Positions 49,287 to 59,902 of a stretch of DNA of 62,656 nt are shown one piece after another. This DNA is from Candidatus Neomicrothrix sp. UBA2983 (GTDB taxonomy: Bacteria > Actinomycetota > Acidimicrobiia > Acidimicrobiales > MedAcidi-G1). Every line of letters starts with the position of its first letter. Positions within the stretch are counted from its first letter, which is position 1. A program made the position numbers and the translations under genes. The DNA lies in assembly GCA_002346745.1 (NCBI GenBank), contig DEAL01000026.1, positions 1-62,656 on the forward strand, read 5' to 3'. The notes beneath the pieces were generated by a model that searched no databases, was not told where the DNA came from, and was given only the letters and a program-made list of their open reading frames with translations.

Positions 49287-49798
49287 TGCCACGACCCAAC
49301 CTCAAGCTCCCCGGCCTGCTGAAGGGCCTCGGGGTCACCATGAAGACGATGGTGCGCACCCTCACCAAGGGCGCCCACACCGTCCAGTACCCGCGGGTCA
49401 AGGAGGCGCCCACCACCCGGGCCCGCGGCGTGATCGCCCTCCACGAGGAGAACTGCACGGCCTGCATGCTGTGCGCCCGCGAGTGCCCCGACTGGTGCAT
49501 CTACATCGAGGGCCACAAGTACCTGGCGCCACCCCGCCGGGCCGGCGGCAAGCCCCGACAGAAGAACGCCCTCGACCGTTTCGACATCGACTACGCCCTG
49601 TGCATGTACTGCGGCATCTGCGTCGAGGTCTGCCCGTTCGAGGCGCTGTTCTGGACGCCCGAGTTCGAGTACTCCGAGCCGAAGATCGCCGACCTGCTCC
49701 ACGACAAGTCGAAGCTCGGCGAGTGGATGGAGACGGTTCCGGACTTCACCGACTACGAGGCCGGCAGCGAGGCCAAGAAGGCCAAGGTGCCGAGGTGA
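49286..49798 (+). CDS. nuoI: NADH-quinone oxidoreductase subunit I (copy 2)
   Basis: 170 aa with two [4Fe-4S] sites, CTACMLCARECPDWC (about residues 58-72) and CMYCGICVEVCPFEA (about residues 107-121). A basic N-terminal helix precedes them. In a complex without NuoEFG this subunit is the exposed electron entry, where ferredoxin docks in NDH-1 and Fpo-like enzymes. Confidence 0.95.
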   Translation: MPRPNLKLPGLLKGLGVTMKTMVRTLTKGAHTVQYPRVKEAPTTRARGVIALHEENCTACMLCARECPDWCIYIEGHKYLAPPRRAGGKPRQKNALDRFDIDYALCMYCGICVEVCPFEALFWTPEFEYSEPKIADLLHDKSKLGEWMETVPDFTDYEAGSEAKKAKVPR

Positions 49799-50337
49799 TC
49801 CTCGCCGCGCTCCCGGGCTTCGAGCCGCTGGTCTCCGGCGACGCCGTCGTCGCGCAGAACATCGCGTTCGGCATCCTCGCCGTCGTGATGGTGGCGGCCG
49901 CCCTGCGGATGGTCACCACCCCCAACGTGGTGCACGCCGCCCTCTACCTGGTGATCGTCCTGGCCGGCGTGGCCGGGATCTTCATCCTGCTGGGCGCCGA
50001 GTTCGTCGGCGTCACCCAGGTGCTCGTCTACATCGGCGCCATCGTCGTGCTGTTCCTGTTCGGCATCATGCTGACGCGCGGCGCCCTCGGTGAGGACGAG
50101 GACGCCGCCACCGAGAAGCGCCGCATGGCCCTCATGGTCGGCGTGCTGCTGCTGGTCGTCACCGGCGGTGCCCTGCTGGACTCGTTCGGCGACGCCGCCA
50201 TGGACCGGTCGCGGCCCAGCCTCACCGCCGAGATCGGCGACTCGATCTTCAGCCAGTACATCGTCCCGTTCGAGGCGGTCTCGGTCCTGCTGCTGGCTGC
50301 CCTCATCGGCGCCATCGTCGTGGCGAGGAAGGAGTAG
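49795..50337 (+). CDS. nuoJ: NADH-quinone oxidoreductase subunit J (copy 2)
   Basis: 180 aa, five helices. TTPNVVHAALYLVIVLAGVAG (in part, near residue 41) and QVLVYIGAIVVLFLFGIML near residue 75 are NuoJ features. GTG 49795 overlaps the nuoI2 stop (GTGA); the longer open frame upstream is inside nuoI2. Confidence 0.92.
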   Translation: MILAALPGFEPLVSGDAVVAQNIAFGILAVVMVAAALRMVTTPNVVHAALYLVIVLAGVAGIFILLGAEFVGVTQVLVYIGAIVVLFLFGIMLTRGALGEDEDAATEKRRMALMVGVLLLVVTGGALLDSFGDAAMDRSRPSLTAEIGDSIFSQYIVPFEAVSVLLLAALIGAIVVARKE

Positions 50338-50340
50338 GCG

Positions 50341-50640
50341 ATGCTGCTCAACCAGTTCCTCCTGCTCTCGGCCGTGCTGTTCGCCATCGGCGTCTACGGC
50401 GTCCTGGCCCGCCGCAACGGCGTGCTCGTGCTCATGTCGATCGAGCTGATCCTCAACGCCGTCAACATCAACCTGGTGGCCTTCTCGGCCCTGCGCGAAA
50501 CGGTCGGCGGCGAGGTGTTCGCCCTGTTCGTCATCGCCGTGGCCGCCGCCGAGGTCGGCGTGGGCCTGGCCATGGTGCTGCTGCTCTACCGCAACCGCCG
50601 CAGCATCGACCTCACCGAGATCGACCTGATGAGGGGCTGA
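50341..50640 (+). CDS. nuoK: NADH-quinone oxidoreductase subunit K (copy 2)
   Basis: 99 aa, three helices. ARRNGVLVLMSIELILNAVNINLVAF (in part, about residues 22-44) with both conserved glutamates. ATG start 3 nt after the nuoJ2 stop. Confidence 0.94.
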   Translation: MLLNQFLLLSAVLFAIGVYGVLARRNGVLVLMSIELILNAVNINLVAFSALRETVGGEVFALFVIAVAAAEVGVGLAMVLLLYRNRRSIDLTEIDLMRG

Positions 50641-50641
50641 C

Positions 50642-52900
50642 GTGACCGACCTGCTCACCCTCGCCGCCTCCGCCGCCGGCTCCGGCCTGCCCCTCGGGAT
50701 CACCGAGGGCGGCGCCTGGCTGCTGCGCAACGTCTGGCTGATCCCGCTGCTGCCGGCGCTGTCGTTCGTCGGGATCCTGTTCTTCGGGAAGCGCCTGCCC
50801 AAGGGCGGCTCCGAGCTCGGCATCGCCTTCGTCGGCATCGCTTTCGTGCTGGCGCTGTTCACCGCCGTCGCCTGGATCGACCACCGCGACGACTTCCACG
50901 GCGAGGAGGTCACCCGCACGGTGGCCGTCGCCGAGCACCACGACGAGCACGGCGACGAGCACCACGGTGGCCACGGCCACCCGTCGCTGGCGGTCCACAA
51001 CACCGTCACCTGGTTCCAGTCCAACGGCGTCGAGTTCACCGTCGGCACCCTCGTCGACGGCCCGGCGGTGATGATGCTGGTCGTCGTCACCCTCGTGTCG
51101 CTGCTGGTGCACGTGTACTCCACCGACTACGTGGCCGGCGACCGGCGCTACACGCACTTCTTCGCGTTCCTGTCCCTGTTCAGCGCCTCGATGCTGCTGC
51201 TGGTCGTGTCCGAGAACACGCTGCAGCTGCTGGTCGCCTGGGAGCTGGTCGGCGTCTGCTCGTTCGCACTGATCGGCCACTGGTGGGAGGAGAAGCCCAA
51301 CAGCGACGCCGCCCTCAAGGCGTTCCTCACCAACCGGGTCGGCGACATGGGCCTTCTCGTCGGCGTCACGATCCTGTTCTTCACGGTCGGCTCGGCGCTG
51401 CCCGGCCAGTTCGGTTCGTTCTCGATCGCCGAGACCAACGCCCTCGCCAACGCCGGCGCCCTGTCGCACACGGCGCTGCTGGTCGCCTCGTGCTGTCTGA
51501 TGGCGGCCGTCATGTCGAAGTCCGGCCAGTTCTTCCTGCACACCTGGCTGCCCGACGCCATGGCCGGCCCGACGCCCGTGTCGGCGCTCATCCATGCCGC
51601 CACCATGGTCGTCGCCGGCGTCTTCATGATCGCCCGCATGTACGGCGTGTTCTTCGAGGGCTTCTCGATCGGCGGCAGCTCCATCAACATGATGGCGCTG
51701 GTCGGCGGCCTCACCACGCTCGTCGGCGCCTCGCTGGCGTTCGTCCAGAGCGACATCAAGAAGGTGCTCGCCTACTCAACGATCTCGCAGTTGGGCTACA
51801 TGGTCATGGCGCTCGGCGTCGGGGCCTGGACCGCCGCCATGTTCCACCTCTTCACGCACGCCTTCTTCAAGGCCTGCCTGTTCCTCGGATCGGGTTCGGC
51901 CGCCCACGCCGTCCACTCGTTCGACATGAAGGCCGACATGGGCGGACTTCGCAAGGAGATGCCCCACACGTTCCGCACGTTCGTGATCGGCTCGATCGCC
52001 CTGGCGGGCCTGCCGCCACTGGCCGGCTTCTGGTCCAAGGACGAGATCCTCGTCGGCACCGGCGGCTGGGGCCTGTTCGGCGGCACCGGCGGCAACGGCG
52101 CCTACACCTTCATGCTGGTGATGGGCATCGCCACCGCGGCCCTGACCGCCGCCTACATGACCCGCTGCGTGTACCTCACCTTCTTCGGCGAGTTCCGCGG
52201 CCACGGCCATCCGCACGAGTCGGGTCCCCGCATCGTGGTTCCGTTGTGGATCCTGGCGGGCCTCGCCATCGTCGCCGGCTTCCTCAACCTTCCGAAGGGC
52301 TTCCCGTTGGTGCCCGACTCGCTCCAGGAGCGGTTCGGCCACTTCGTCGAGCCGGTCGCCGGCTACTTCCCGACCATCGCCCACGGCACGCCCAGCTGGT
52401 CGCTGGCCATCTTCTCGACGCTGGTCGTCGCCGCCGCCATCGGCGTGGCGTACCGCTACTACTTCGTGAAGGTCGAGGCCGCCTCGAAGGCCTGCGGCAA
52501 GAGCCTCACCGAGCTCCCGAACGGCCCCACCACGAAGTACCCGCTGGCGCGTCGGGGACACAACCTGCTCGTCCAGAAGTACTACCTCGACCACCTGTAC
52601 ACGGACGTCATCGCCGGCGGCACCAAGGGCCCCCTTGCGGACGTCGCGTACTCGGTCAACCAGAACGTCATCGACGGCGTGGTCAACGCCGCCGGGGAGA
52701 ACGCCGTCAAGGCGGGCAACCTCGTCTACCACCGGTTCGACCAGTTGGTGGTCGATGGCGTCGTCAACACCTCGGGCCGTGCCTCCTCGGGCGCGGGCGA
52801 GGAGCTTCGCAAGATCCAGACCGGCAAGGTCCAGGGCTACGCGGCGATCCTGTTCGCCGCCGCCACGGTCCTCGCCGGCGTGTTCATCGTCATCGTCTAG
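50642..52900 (+). CDS. nuoL: NADH-quinone oxidoreductase subunit L (copy 2)
   Basis: 752 aa. Core motifs WELVGVCSFALIGHWWEEKP (near residue 200), FFLHTWLPDAMAGPTPVSALIHAATMV (from about residue 298) and QSDIKKVLAYSTISQLGYMVMALG near residue 369 are intact. Odd points are a His-rich loop (EHHDEHGDEHHGGHGH, near residues 98-113) between the first helices and a C-terminal region of about 140 residues before the last helix. It lacks the 150-residue insert of copy 1. GTG start. Confidence 0.94.
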   Translation: MTDLLTLAASAAGSGLPLGITEGGAWLLRNVWLIPLLPALSFVGILFFGKRLPKGGSELGIAFVGIAFVLALFTAVAWIDHRDDFHGEEVTRTVAVAEHHDEHGDEHHGGHGHPSLAVHNTVTWFQSNGVEFTVGTLVDGPAVMMLVVVTLVSLLVHVYSTDYVAGDRRYTHFFAFLSLFSASMLLLVVSENTLQLLVAWELVGVCSFALIGHWWEEKPNSDAALKAFLTNRVGDMGLLVGVTILFFTVGSALPGQFGSFSIAETNALANAGALSHTALLVASCCLMAAVMSKSGQFFLHTWLPDAMAGPTPVSALIHAATMVVAGVFMIARMYGVFFEGFSIGGSSINMMALVGGLTTLVGASLAFVQSDIKKVLAYSTISQLGYMVMALGVGAWTAAMFHLFTHAFFKACLFLGSGSAAHAVHSFDMKADMGGLRKEMPHTFRTFVIGSIALAGLPPLAGFWSKDEILVGTGGWGLFGGTGGNGAYTFMLVMGIATAALTAAYMTRCVYLTFFGEFRGHGHPHESGPRIVVPLWILAGLAIVAGFLNLPKGFPLVPDSLQERFGHFVEPVAGYFPTIAHGTPSWSLAIFSTLVVAAAIGVAYRYYFVKVEAASKACGKSLTELPNGPTTKYPLARRGHNLLVQKYYLDHLYTDVIAGGTKGPLADVAYSVNQNVIDGVVNAAGENAVKAGNLVYHRFDQLVVDGVVNTSGRASSGAGEELRKIQTGKVQGYAAILFAAATVLAGVFIVIV

Positions 52901-52912
52901 GAGACGGCCGAC

Positions 52913-54571
52913 ATGGAAAACCTGCTCGACGGCTGGGGCCTCACGGTCGCCACGTTCTCGCCCCTGGTGGGCGTGGCGGTCATGCTGCTCATTCCCAAGG
53001 ACCAGGAGGAGCGGCACAAGCTGATCGCCCTCGTCACCTCCCTGTGGGTGGCGTTCGTCAGCGTGCTGCTGCTCATCGGGTTCGACCTCGACCACACCGA
53101 CCGGCTGCAGTTCGTGGTCGACAAGGTGTGGATCGACGTCATCTCGAGCCACTACGCGGTCGGCCTCGACGGTATGTCGTTGCCGCTGCTGCTCCTGACC
53201 GTGCTGGTGGTGCCGCTGTGCATCGTCTACAGCTGGAACCACTTCCCGGAGCCCCGCAACCCCAAGGCGTTCCTGATCCTTATCCTGATCCTCGAGACCG
53301 GGATGATCGGCACCTTCGTCGCCCAGGACCTGGTGCTGTTCTTCGTGTTCTTCGAAGTGGTGCTGCTGCCGATGTTCTTCATGATCGCCGTGTGGGGCGG
53401 TCCGAACCGGCGCTACGCCTCCCTCAAGTTCTTCCTGTTCACGCTGTTCGGCTCGGCGCTGATGCTGGTGAGCTTCCTCGCCCTGTTCTTCCTGACGGGG
53501 GCCGAGTCGTTCGTGTTCGCCGACCTGGCCGACAACGTGGTGGCGCATGGCGTGTCCCGCACCGCCCAGTTGTGGATCTTCGGCGGCATGCTCCTGGGGT
53601 TCGGCATCAAGGTGCCGATGTTCCCGTTCCACACCTGGCTGCCCGACGCCCACACCGAGGCCCCGACGGTCGGTTCGGTGATCCTGGCCGCCGTGCTGTT
53701 GAAGCTCGGCACGTACGGCTTCATCAGGATCGCCATCCCGATCCTTCCGGAGGCCGCCGTGGAATGGGCGCCCTGGATCGGCCTGCTGGCCGTCATCGGC
53801 ATCATCTACGGCGCCCTCGGCTGTCTCGCCCAGACCGACATGAAGCGCCTCATCGCCTTCTCGTCGGTGGCCCACATGGGCTTCGTGATGCTCGGCATCG
53901 CCACGCTCACCGACTTCGGCATCAACGCCGCCATCATGGGCATGGTCGCCCACGGCCTCATCACCGGCATGCTCTTCTTCCTCGCCGGCTCGATGAAGGA
54001 GCGCTACCACACCCTCGAGATCAGCCGCCTGGGCGGCCTGCTGGTGCAGGCGCCGCGGATGGGCTGGGTGTTCGGACTCTGCGCCATGGCGTCGCTGGGC
54101 CTCCCGGGCCTGGCCGGCTTCTGGGGTGAGTTCCCGGCGATCCTGTCGGCCTACAGCCCGGGCAACGGCGTGCCCGTCGAGACGTTCCGCACGTTCATGG
54201 TGGTCGCCGCCCTCGGTACGGTGCTGGCGGCCGGCTACCTGCTGTGGCTGCTGCAGCGGGCCGCCTTCGGCACCCCCAAGGAGGAGTTCGCCGACGACCC
54301 GCACATCACCGACGCCACCCGCGAGGAGTGGATCGCCTGGGCGCCGATGATCGCCCTGATCGTCGCCATCGGCATCTACCCGAACCTGGTGTTCCGGGTG
54401 ACCGACGGCGCCGTCGACGCCTCGCTGCACGAGTGCCTGCAGGTGAACGCCTCGGAGCTGACCTCCGAGCAGGCCGAGGCCCTCGGTTGCGCCGACATCT
54501 ACGACGTGGCCGGCACTGACGACGGCCACGGTGACGGCCACGCCGACGAGCACGCGGCGGTCGGGGGCTAG
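52913..54571 (+). CDS. nuoM: NADH-quinone oxidoreductase subunit M (copy 2)
   Basis: 552 aa. FFVFFEVVLLPMFFMIAVWGG (in part, near residue 143) and FPFHTWLPDAHTEAPTVGSV near residue 238 mark the pump core; AQTDMKRLIAFSSVAHMGF follows near residue 305. The tail ends in a His/Asp/Gly-rich stretch (DDGHGDGHADEH). ATG preceded by the SD TAGGAGA. Confidence 0.94.
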   Translation: MENLLDGWGLTVATFSPLVGVAVMLLIPKDQEERHKLIALVTSLWVAFVSVLLLIGFDLDHTDRLQFVVDKVWIDVISSHYAVGLDGMSLPLLLLTVLVVPLCIVYSWNHFPEPRNPKAFLILILILETGMIGTFVAQDLVLFFVFFEVVLLPMFFMIAVWGGPNRRYASLKFFLFTLFGSALMLVSFLALFFLTGAESFVFADLADNVVAHGVSRTAQLWIFGGMLLGFGIKVPMFPFHTWLPDAHTEAPTVGSVILAAVLLKLGTYGFIRIAIPILPEAAVEWAPWIGLLAVIGIIYGALGCLAQTDMKRLIAFSSVAHMGFVMLGIATLTDFGINAAIMGMVAHGLITGMLFFLAGSMKERYHTLEISRLGGLLVQAPRMGWVFGLCAMASLGLPGLAGFWGEFPAILSAYSPGNGVPVETFRTFMVVAALGTVLAAGYLLWLLQRAAFGTPKEEFADDPHITDATREEWIAWAPMIALIVAIGIYPNLVFRVTDGAVDASLHECLQVNASELTSEQAEALGCADIYDVAGTDDGHGDGHADEHAAVGG

Positions 54572-54574
54572 CCG

Positions 54575-56083
54575 GTGACCGTCGACCTGTTGACCCTGGC
54601 GTTCCAGCGCCCCCACATCGACTGGCATGCCGTCGCGCCCGAGTTGACGTTGCTGTCGGTCGGGGCGCTCATCACGCTCGTCGACATCGTCTTCCTCGAG
54701 AAGGCCCGCCCGTACACGGCGGCCCTGTCGGGGCTGGGCGTCCTGGCGACGCTTATCCCGATCCTGACGCTGGCGTTCGACGGCGCTGACCGGGTCATGT
54801 TCGGCGGCGCCTACGTGGTCGACGACTTCGCCCTCGTCACCAAGGCCGTGTTCCTGCTGGCCGGCTACGTCGTGATCCTGCTGTCCACCAACTACGTGGC
54901 CGAGGGCGACTACTGGGAGAACGAGTACTACGGGCTGCTGCTGGCGTCGCTCATGGGCATGGTGATGATGGCGTCGTCGCGCGACCTTATCTCGATCTTC
55001 GTGGCGCTCGAACTGCTGTCGATCCCGGCGTACCTGATGGTGGCGTGGCGCAAGCGGGACCTGCGCTCCAACGAGGCGGGCCTCAAGTACTACCTGATGG
55101 GCGTGTTCGCCTCGGCGGTGATGCTCTACGGCATGTCGCTGCTGTTCGGTGTCTCCGGTTCGACGCAGCTGTCGCACATCGGCGCCTCGCTGGCCGAGGT
55201 CGGTCCGTCGGTGGCGGTGGTGACGATGGGCGTGATCTTCGTGGTCGCCGGGTTCGCCTTCAAGGTGTCGGCGGCGCCGTTCCACACCTGGGCTCCCGAC
55301 GTGTACGAGGGCGCCCCCACGCCGGTCACGGCCTTCCTCGCCGTGGCCTCGAAGGCAGCCGGCTTCGTGGCGCTGCTGCAACTGGTCTACGTCGGCTTCT
55401 ACGCTCGGGCCGACGTGTTCGAGCCGCTGGTGTGGATCCTCGCCGCCGTGTCGATGACGGTCGGCAACCTGATCGCCCTGCGCCAGACCAACCTGGTGCG
55501 GCTGATGGCCTACTCGGGCGTCGCCCAGACCGGTTTCATCATCGCCCCGCTGGCGGTCGCCGGGCACAGTGGCGCCATCGGCGACCAGGCCCTGTCGGCG
55601 ACGGTCACCTACCTGGCAATCTACGCCGCCATGAACCTGGGCGCCTTCGCCGTGATCATCACGCTGGCCCGCAAGACCGGGTCGGCCGAGATCGGCTCGT
55701 TCCACGGGGCCTTCCACTACGCCCCGGCCCTGACCGTGGCGATGACGGTCTTCTTCGGCTCGCTGGCCGGGATTCCGCCGCTGGGCGGCTGGTTCGCCAA
55801 GTTCGAGGTGTTCCGGGTGCTGGCCACCGCGGGCGAGCCGTGGGGGTACGCCCTGGCGGTCGTGGCGGCCGTCAATGCCGTGATCGCGCTCTACTACTAC
55901 GCCAATGTGCTGCTCAAGATGTGGGTCGAGGACGCCCCGGAGGGCGACCACTCGCCGGTGCCGTTCACGCCGTCGTTGACCTCGGCGCTGGCCATCTGCG
56001 GCGGCGTCACGCTGCTGTTCGGGGTCATGCCCCAGGTCGTGGCCCGCTTCACCGACGTCAGCCTGCTGGCCCTCGGGGGCTGA
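54575..56083 (+). CDS. nuoN: NADH-quinone oxidoreductase subunit N (copy 2)
   Basis: 502 aa. FVALELLSIPAYLMVAWRKRD (in part, near residue 143), EAGLKYYLMGVFASAVMLYGMSL near residue 167 and APFHTWAPDVYEGAPTPVTAF near residue 230 are NuoN signatures. GTG 3 nt after the nuoM2 stop. It ends the 11-gene complex I set; the methyltransferase gene begins at once. Confidence 0.94.
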   Translation: MTVDLLTLAFQRPHIDWHAVAPELTLLSVGALITLVDIVFLEKARPYTAALSGLGVLATLIPILTLAFDGADRVMFGGAYVVDDFALVTKAVFLLAGYVVILLSTNYVAEGDYWENEYYGLLLASLMGMVMMASSRDLISIFVALELLSIPAYLMVAWRKRDLRSNEAGLKYYLMGVFASAVMLYGMSLLFGVSGSTQLSHIGASLAEVGPSVAVVTMGVIFVVAGFAFKVSAAPFHTWAPDVYEGAPTPVTAFLAVASKAAGFVALLQLVYVGFYARADVFEPLVWILAAVSMTVGNLIALRQTNLVRLMAYSGVAQTGFIIAPLAVAGHSGAIGDQALSATVTYLAIYAAMNLGAFAVIITLARKTGSAEIGSFHGAFHYAPALTVAMTVFFGSLAGIPPLGGWFAKFEVFRVLATAGEPWGYALAVVAAVNAVIALYYYANVLLKMWVEDAPEGDHSPVPFTPSLTSALAICGGVTLLFGVMPQVVARFTDVSLLALGG

Positions 56084-56084
56084 C

Positions 56085-57113
56085 ATCGCCGGTCTGGCGG
56101 ACCGGCTGCGCTCGCGTATCCGCGCCGGCGGTCCGCTCCGCTTCGACGAGTGGGTCGAGGCCTGCCTGTACGACGCCGAGGACGGCTTCTACGCCGCCGG
56201 CGGCGCGGCCGGGCGGCGTGGCGACTTCATCACCAGCCCCGAGGTGGGGCCCCTGTTCGGCACGGTGCTGGCCCACTGGATGGACGGCGTGTGGACGCGG
56301 CTGGGCCGGCCTGACGGGTTCACGGTCGTCGAGGCCGGGGCGGGGCGCGGCACCCTGGCCCGGTCGGTGCTGGCGGCCGCTCCCGACTGCCTGGCCGCCG
56401 GCCGGTACCTGGCGGTCGAGCGCTCGGGCGCCCTGCGGGCCGGCCACCCCGACGGGGTCGAGTCGCTGGCCGACCTGCCGGCGGGGCCGCTGACCGGGGT
56501 CGTGGTCGCCAACGAGTTGCTCGACAATCTGGCGTTCCGGCTGCTGGCGGCCGACGGCGGGGCCTGGCACGAGGTGCGGGTGGGCCTCGACGGCCAGGCG
56601 TTCGCCGAGGTGGTGGGGGAGCCGGTCGACGTGGCGGACCTGCCCGATCCGGTCGGCGGCGCCCGGGTCCCGCTCCAGGACGAGGCCGTCGCCTGGGTGG
56701 AACGGGCACTGGGGCTGCTCGAACGGGGCGCGCTGCTGCTGTTCGACTACGCCTCGACCACCTCCGACCTGGCCGCCCGCCCGTGGGACGGGTGGCTGCG
56801 CACCTACCGGGGCCACGAACGGGGTGGCCACCCGCTGGACGCTCCCGGCACCCAGGACGTCACCGTGGAGGTCGCGCTCGACCTACTGCCGGGCGATCCA
56901 GCGGTGGTCACGCAGGCGGCGTTCCTGCGGGTCCACGGCGTCGACGACCTCGTCGACGAGGGCCGCCGGATGTGGCAGGGGGGCGCCGCCACCGGCGACC
57001 TGGCGGCGCTGTGGGCCCGCAGCCGCATCAGCGAGGCCGAGGCCCTCCTCGACGAGTCAGGCCTCGGCGCCTTCTTCGCTCTGGAGTGGCCGGTGGCTCC
57101 CGCCGCCTTCTGA
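56085..57113 (+). CDS. SAM-dependent methyltransferase, MidA/NDUFAF7 family
   Basis: About 342 aa, class I methyltransferase (COG1565). The N-terminus LADRLRSRIRAGGPLRFDEWVEACLYD and GDFITSPEVGPLFGTVLAHWM (both in part; near residues 4-60) are family-specific, and VVEAGAGRGTLARSVL near residue 83 binds SAM. Mitochondrial NDUFAF7 methylates an Arg of the NuoD homologue NDUFS2 and is needed for complex I assembly, so its position right behind nuoN2 is telling. No ATG, GTG or TTG precedes the conserved start: the first is GTG 56244, inside the domain. ATC 56085 lies 5 nt after GGGGG and is the best-placed initiator; CTG 56094 is the alternative. Confidence 0.88.
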   Translation: MAGLADRLRSRIRAGGPLRFDEWVEACLYDAEDGFYAAGGAAGRRGDFITSPEVGPLFGTVLAHWMDGVWTRLGRPDGFTVVEAGAGRGTLARSVLAAAPDCLAAGRYLAVERSGALRAGHPDGVESLADLPAGPLTGVVVANELLDNLAFRLLAADGGAWHEVRVGLDGQAFAEVVGEPVDVADLPDPVGGARVPLQDEAVAWVERALGLLERGALLLFDYASTTSDLAARPWDGWLRTYRGHERGGHPLDAPGTQDVTVEVALDLLPGDPAVVTQAAFLRVHGVDDLVDEGRRMWQGGAATGDLAALWARSRISEAEALLDESGLGAFFALEWPVAPAAF

Positions 57114-57132
57114 CGGGGGGTGCGGGGTTCGC

Positions 57133-57138
57133 TAGGGT
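57133..57138 (+). promoter_or_regulatory. -10-like TAGGGT upstream of acsA
   Basis: TAGGGT in the 66-nt gap would start transcription near 57145 and give a leader of about 35 nt before the ATG at 57180. The leader contains a GGGGGA run. Confidence 0.35.
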
Positions 57139-57179
57139 CGACGGGTCGCAGCGTCGATACAGGGGGACACGGTCGCGCC

Positions 57180-59174
<1,995 letters not shown>

Positions 59175-59186
59175 GCCGTCGACGGG

Positions 59187-59660
59187 GTGCACATCGCCCG
59201 GGACGGCCAGCCCGACCCGGGCCCGGTCGTCGTCGTCGATGTCGACGGGGTGCTCTCCGACGCCTCGGGCCGCCAGCACCATCTGGACGGCCCGGTGCGC
59301 GACTGGGCGGCGTTCTTCGAGGCGTCCGTCGACGACCCGCCGATCCCCGAGGGCATCCGGCTCGTCGAGCGGCTCTGTGCCGGCCGGACCGTCGTGCTGC
59401 TGACGGCCCGGCCGGGCCGCCTGGCCGAGACCACCGTGGCCTGGATGGAGCGTCACGGGGTGGGCTGGGACCTGCTGGCCATGCGGTCTGACGACGCCGG
59501 CCACATCAGCTCGCCGGACGTGAAGCGGGCGATCCTCGCCGAACTCCGCGCCGACGGCTACGAGCCGGAATTGGCCGTGGACGACGACCCGCGCAACCTG
59601 GCCATGTACCGCTCCGAGGGCGTCCCCACCGTCTACCTGCACTCGGGCTACTACGACTGA
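59187..59660 (+). CDS. HAD-superfamily phosphatase-like protein
   Basis: 157 aa. VVVVDVDGVLSDASG (about residues 14-28) is the HAD motif I DxDG, LLTARPG near residue 71 is motif II, and LAVDDDPRNLAMY near residue 134 is motif IV. The layout resembles the C-terminal phosphatase of polynucleotide kinase-like proteins and other short HAD proteins without a cap domain. GTG start 12 nt after acsA, so probably co-transcribed. Substrate unknown. Confidence 0.8.
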   Translation: MHIARDGQPDPGPVVVVDVDGVLSDASGRQHHLDGPVRDWAAFFEASVDDPPIPEGIRLVERLCAGRTVVLLTARPGRLAETTVAWMERHGVGWDLLAMRSDDAGHISSPDVKRAILAELRADGYEPELAVDDDPRNLAMYRSEGVPTVYLHSGYYD

Positions 59661-59766
59661 GGGCTCATGCGGCTGGCGCTCGGGCACCGGACCGGTCGCC
59701 AGGCACCGCTCCGGCCCACGGAGACGCTCGCCTCCGCGGCACCCGGCCCTTCGACAACGCCTGTAC

Positions 59767-59791
59767 GAGCCGTTTCGGGAGCGAACGGCTC
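59767..59791. terminator. Hairpin in the gap between the HAD and htpX genes
   Basis: GAGCCGTT (59767-59774) pairs perfectly with AACGGCTC (59784-59791) around a 9-nt loop. There is no T-run, but it sits in the 242-bp gap (59661-59902) after the acsA-HAD unit and upstream of the htpX promoter, fitting a factor-assisted terminator. Nothing else in the gap looks coding. Confidence 0.4.
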
Positions 59792-59859
59792 GCCGATTGA
59801 CGGGACCACCCGCTCCGCCGGGACGGCGGTGCCGATGCCAAGACGGGGGTCGGTGGCCG

Positions 59860-59865
59860 TACGAT
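59860..59865 (+). promoter_or_regulatory. -10-like TACGAT of htpX
   Basis: TACGAT would start transcription near 59872, giving a leader of about 30 nt before the ATG at 59903. No good -35 is visible at 17 bp. Confidence 0.4.
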
Positions 59866-59902
59866 TGGGGGCGACCCCGAGTCCAGGAGTTTCCCCGCAC
59901 CG

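Noticed and set aside
51776..56086. Very long minus-strand open frame of 1436 codons
   Set aside because: It is a frame shadow of GC-rich nuoL2-nuoN2 with His/Arg/Gln-rich composition and no domain.
59661..59902. Small ORFs in the HAD-htpX gap
   Set aside because: No SD, no leaderless signature and no recognisable composition; only a hairpin and a promoter are supported.
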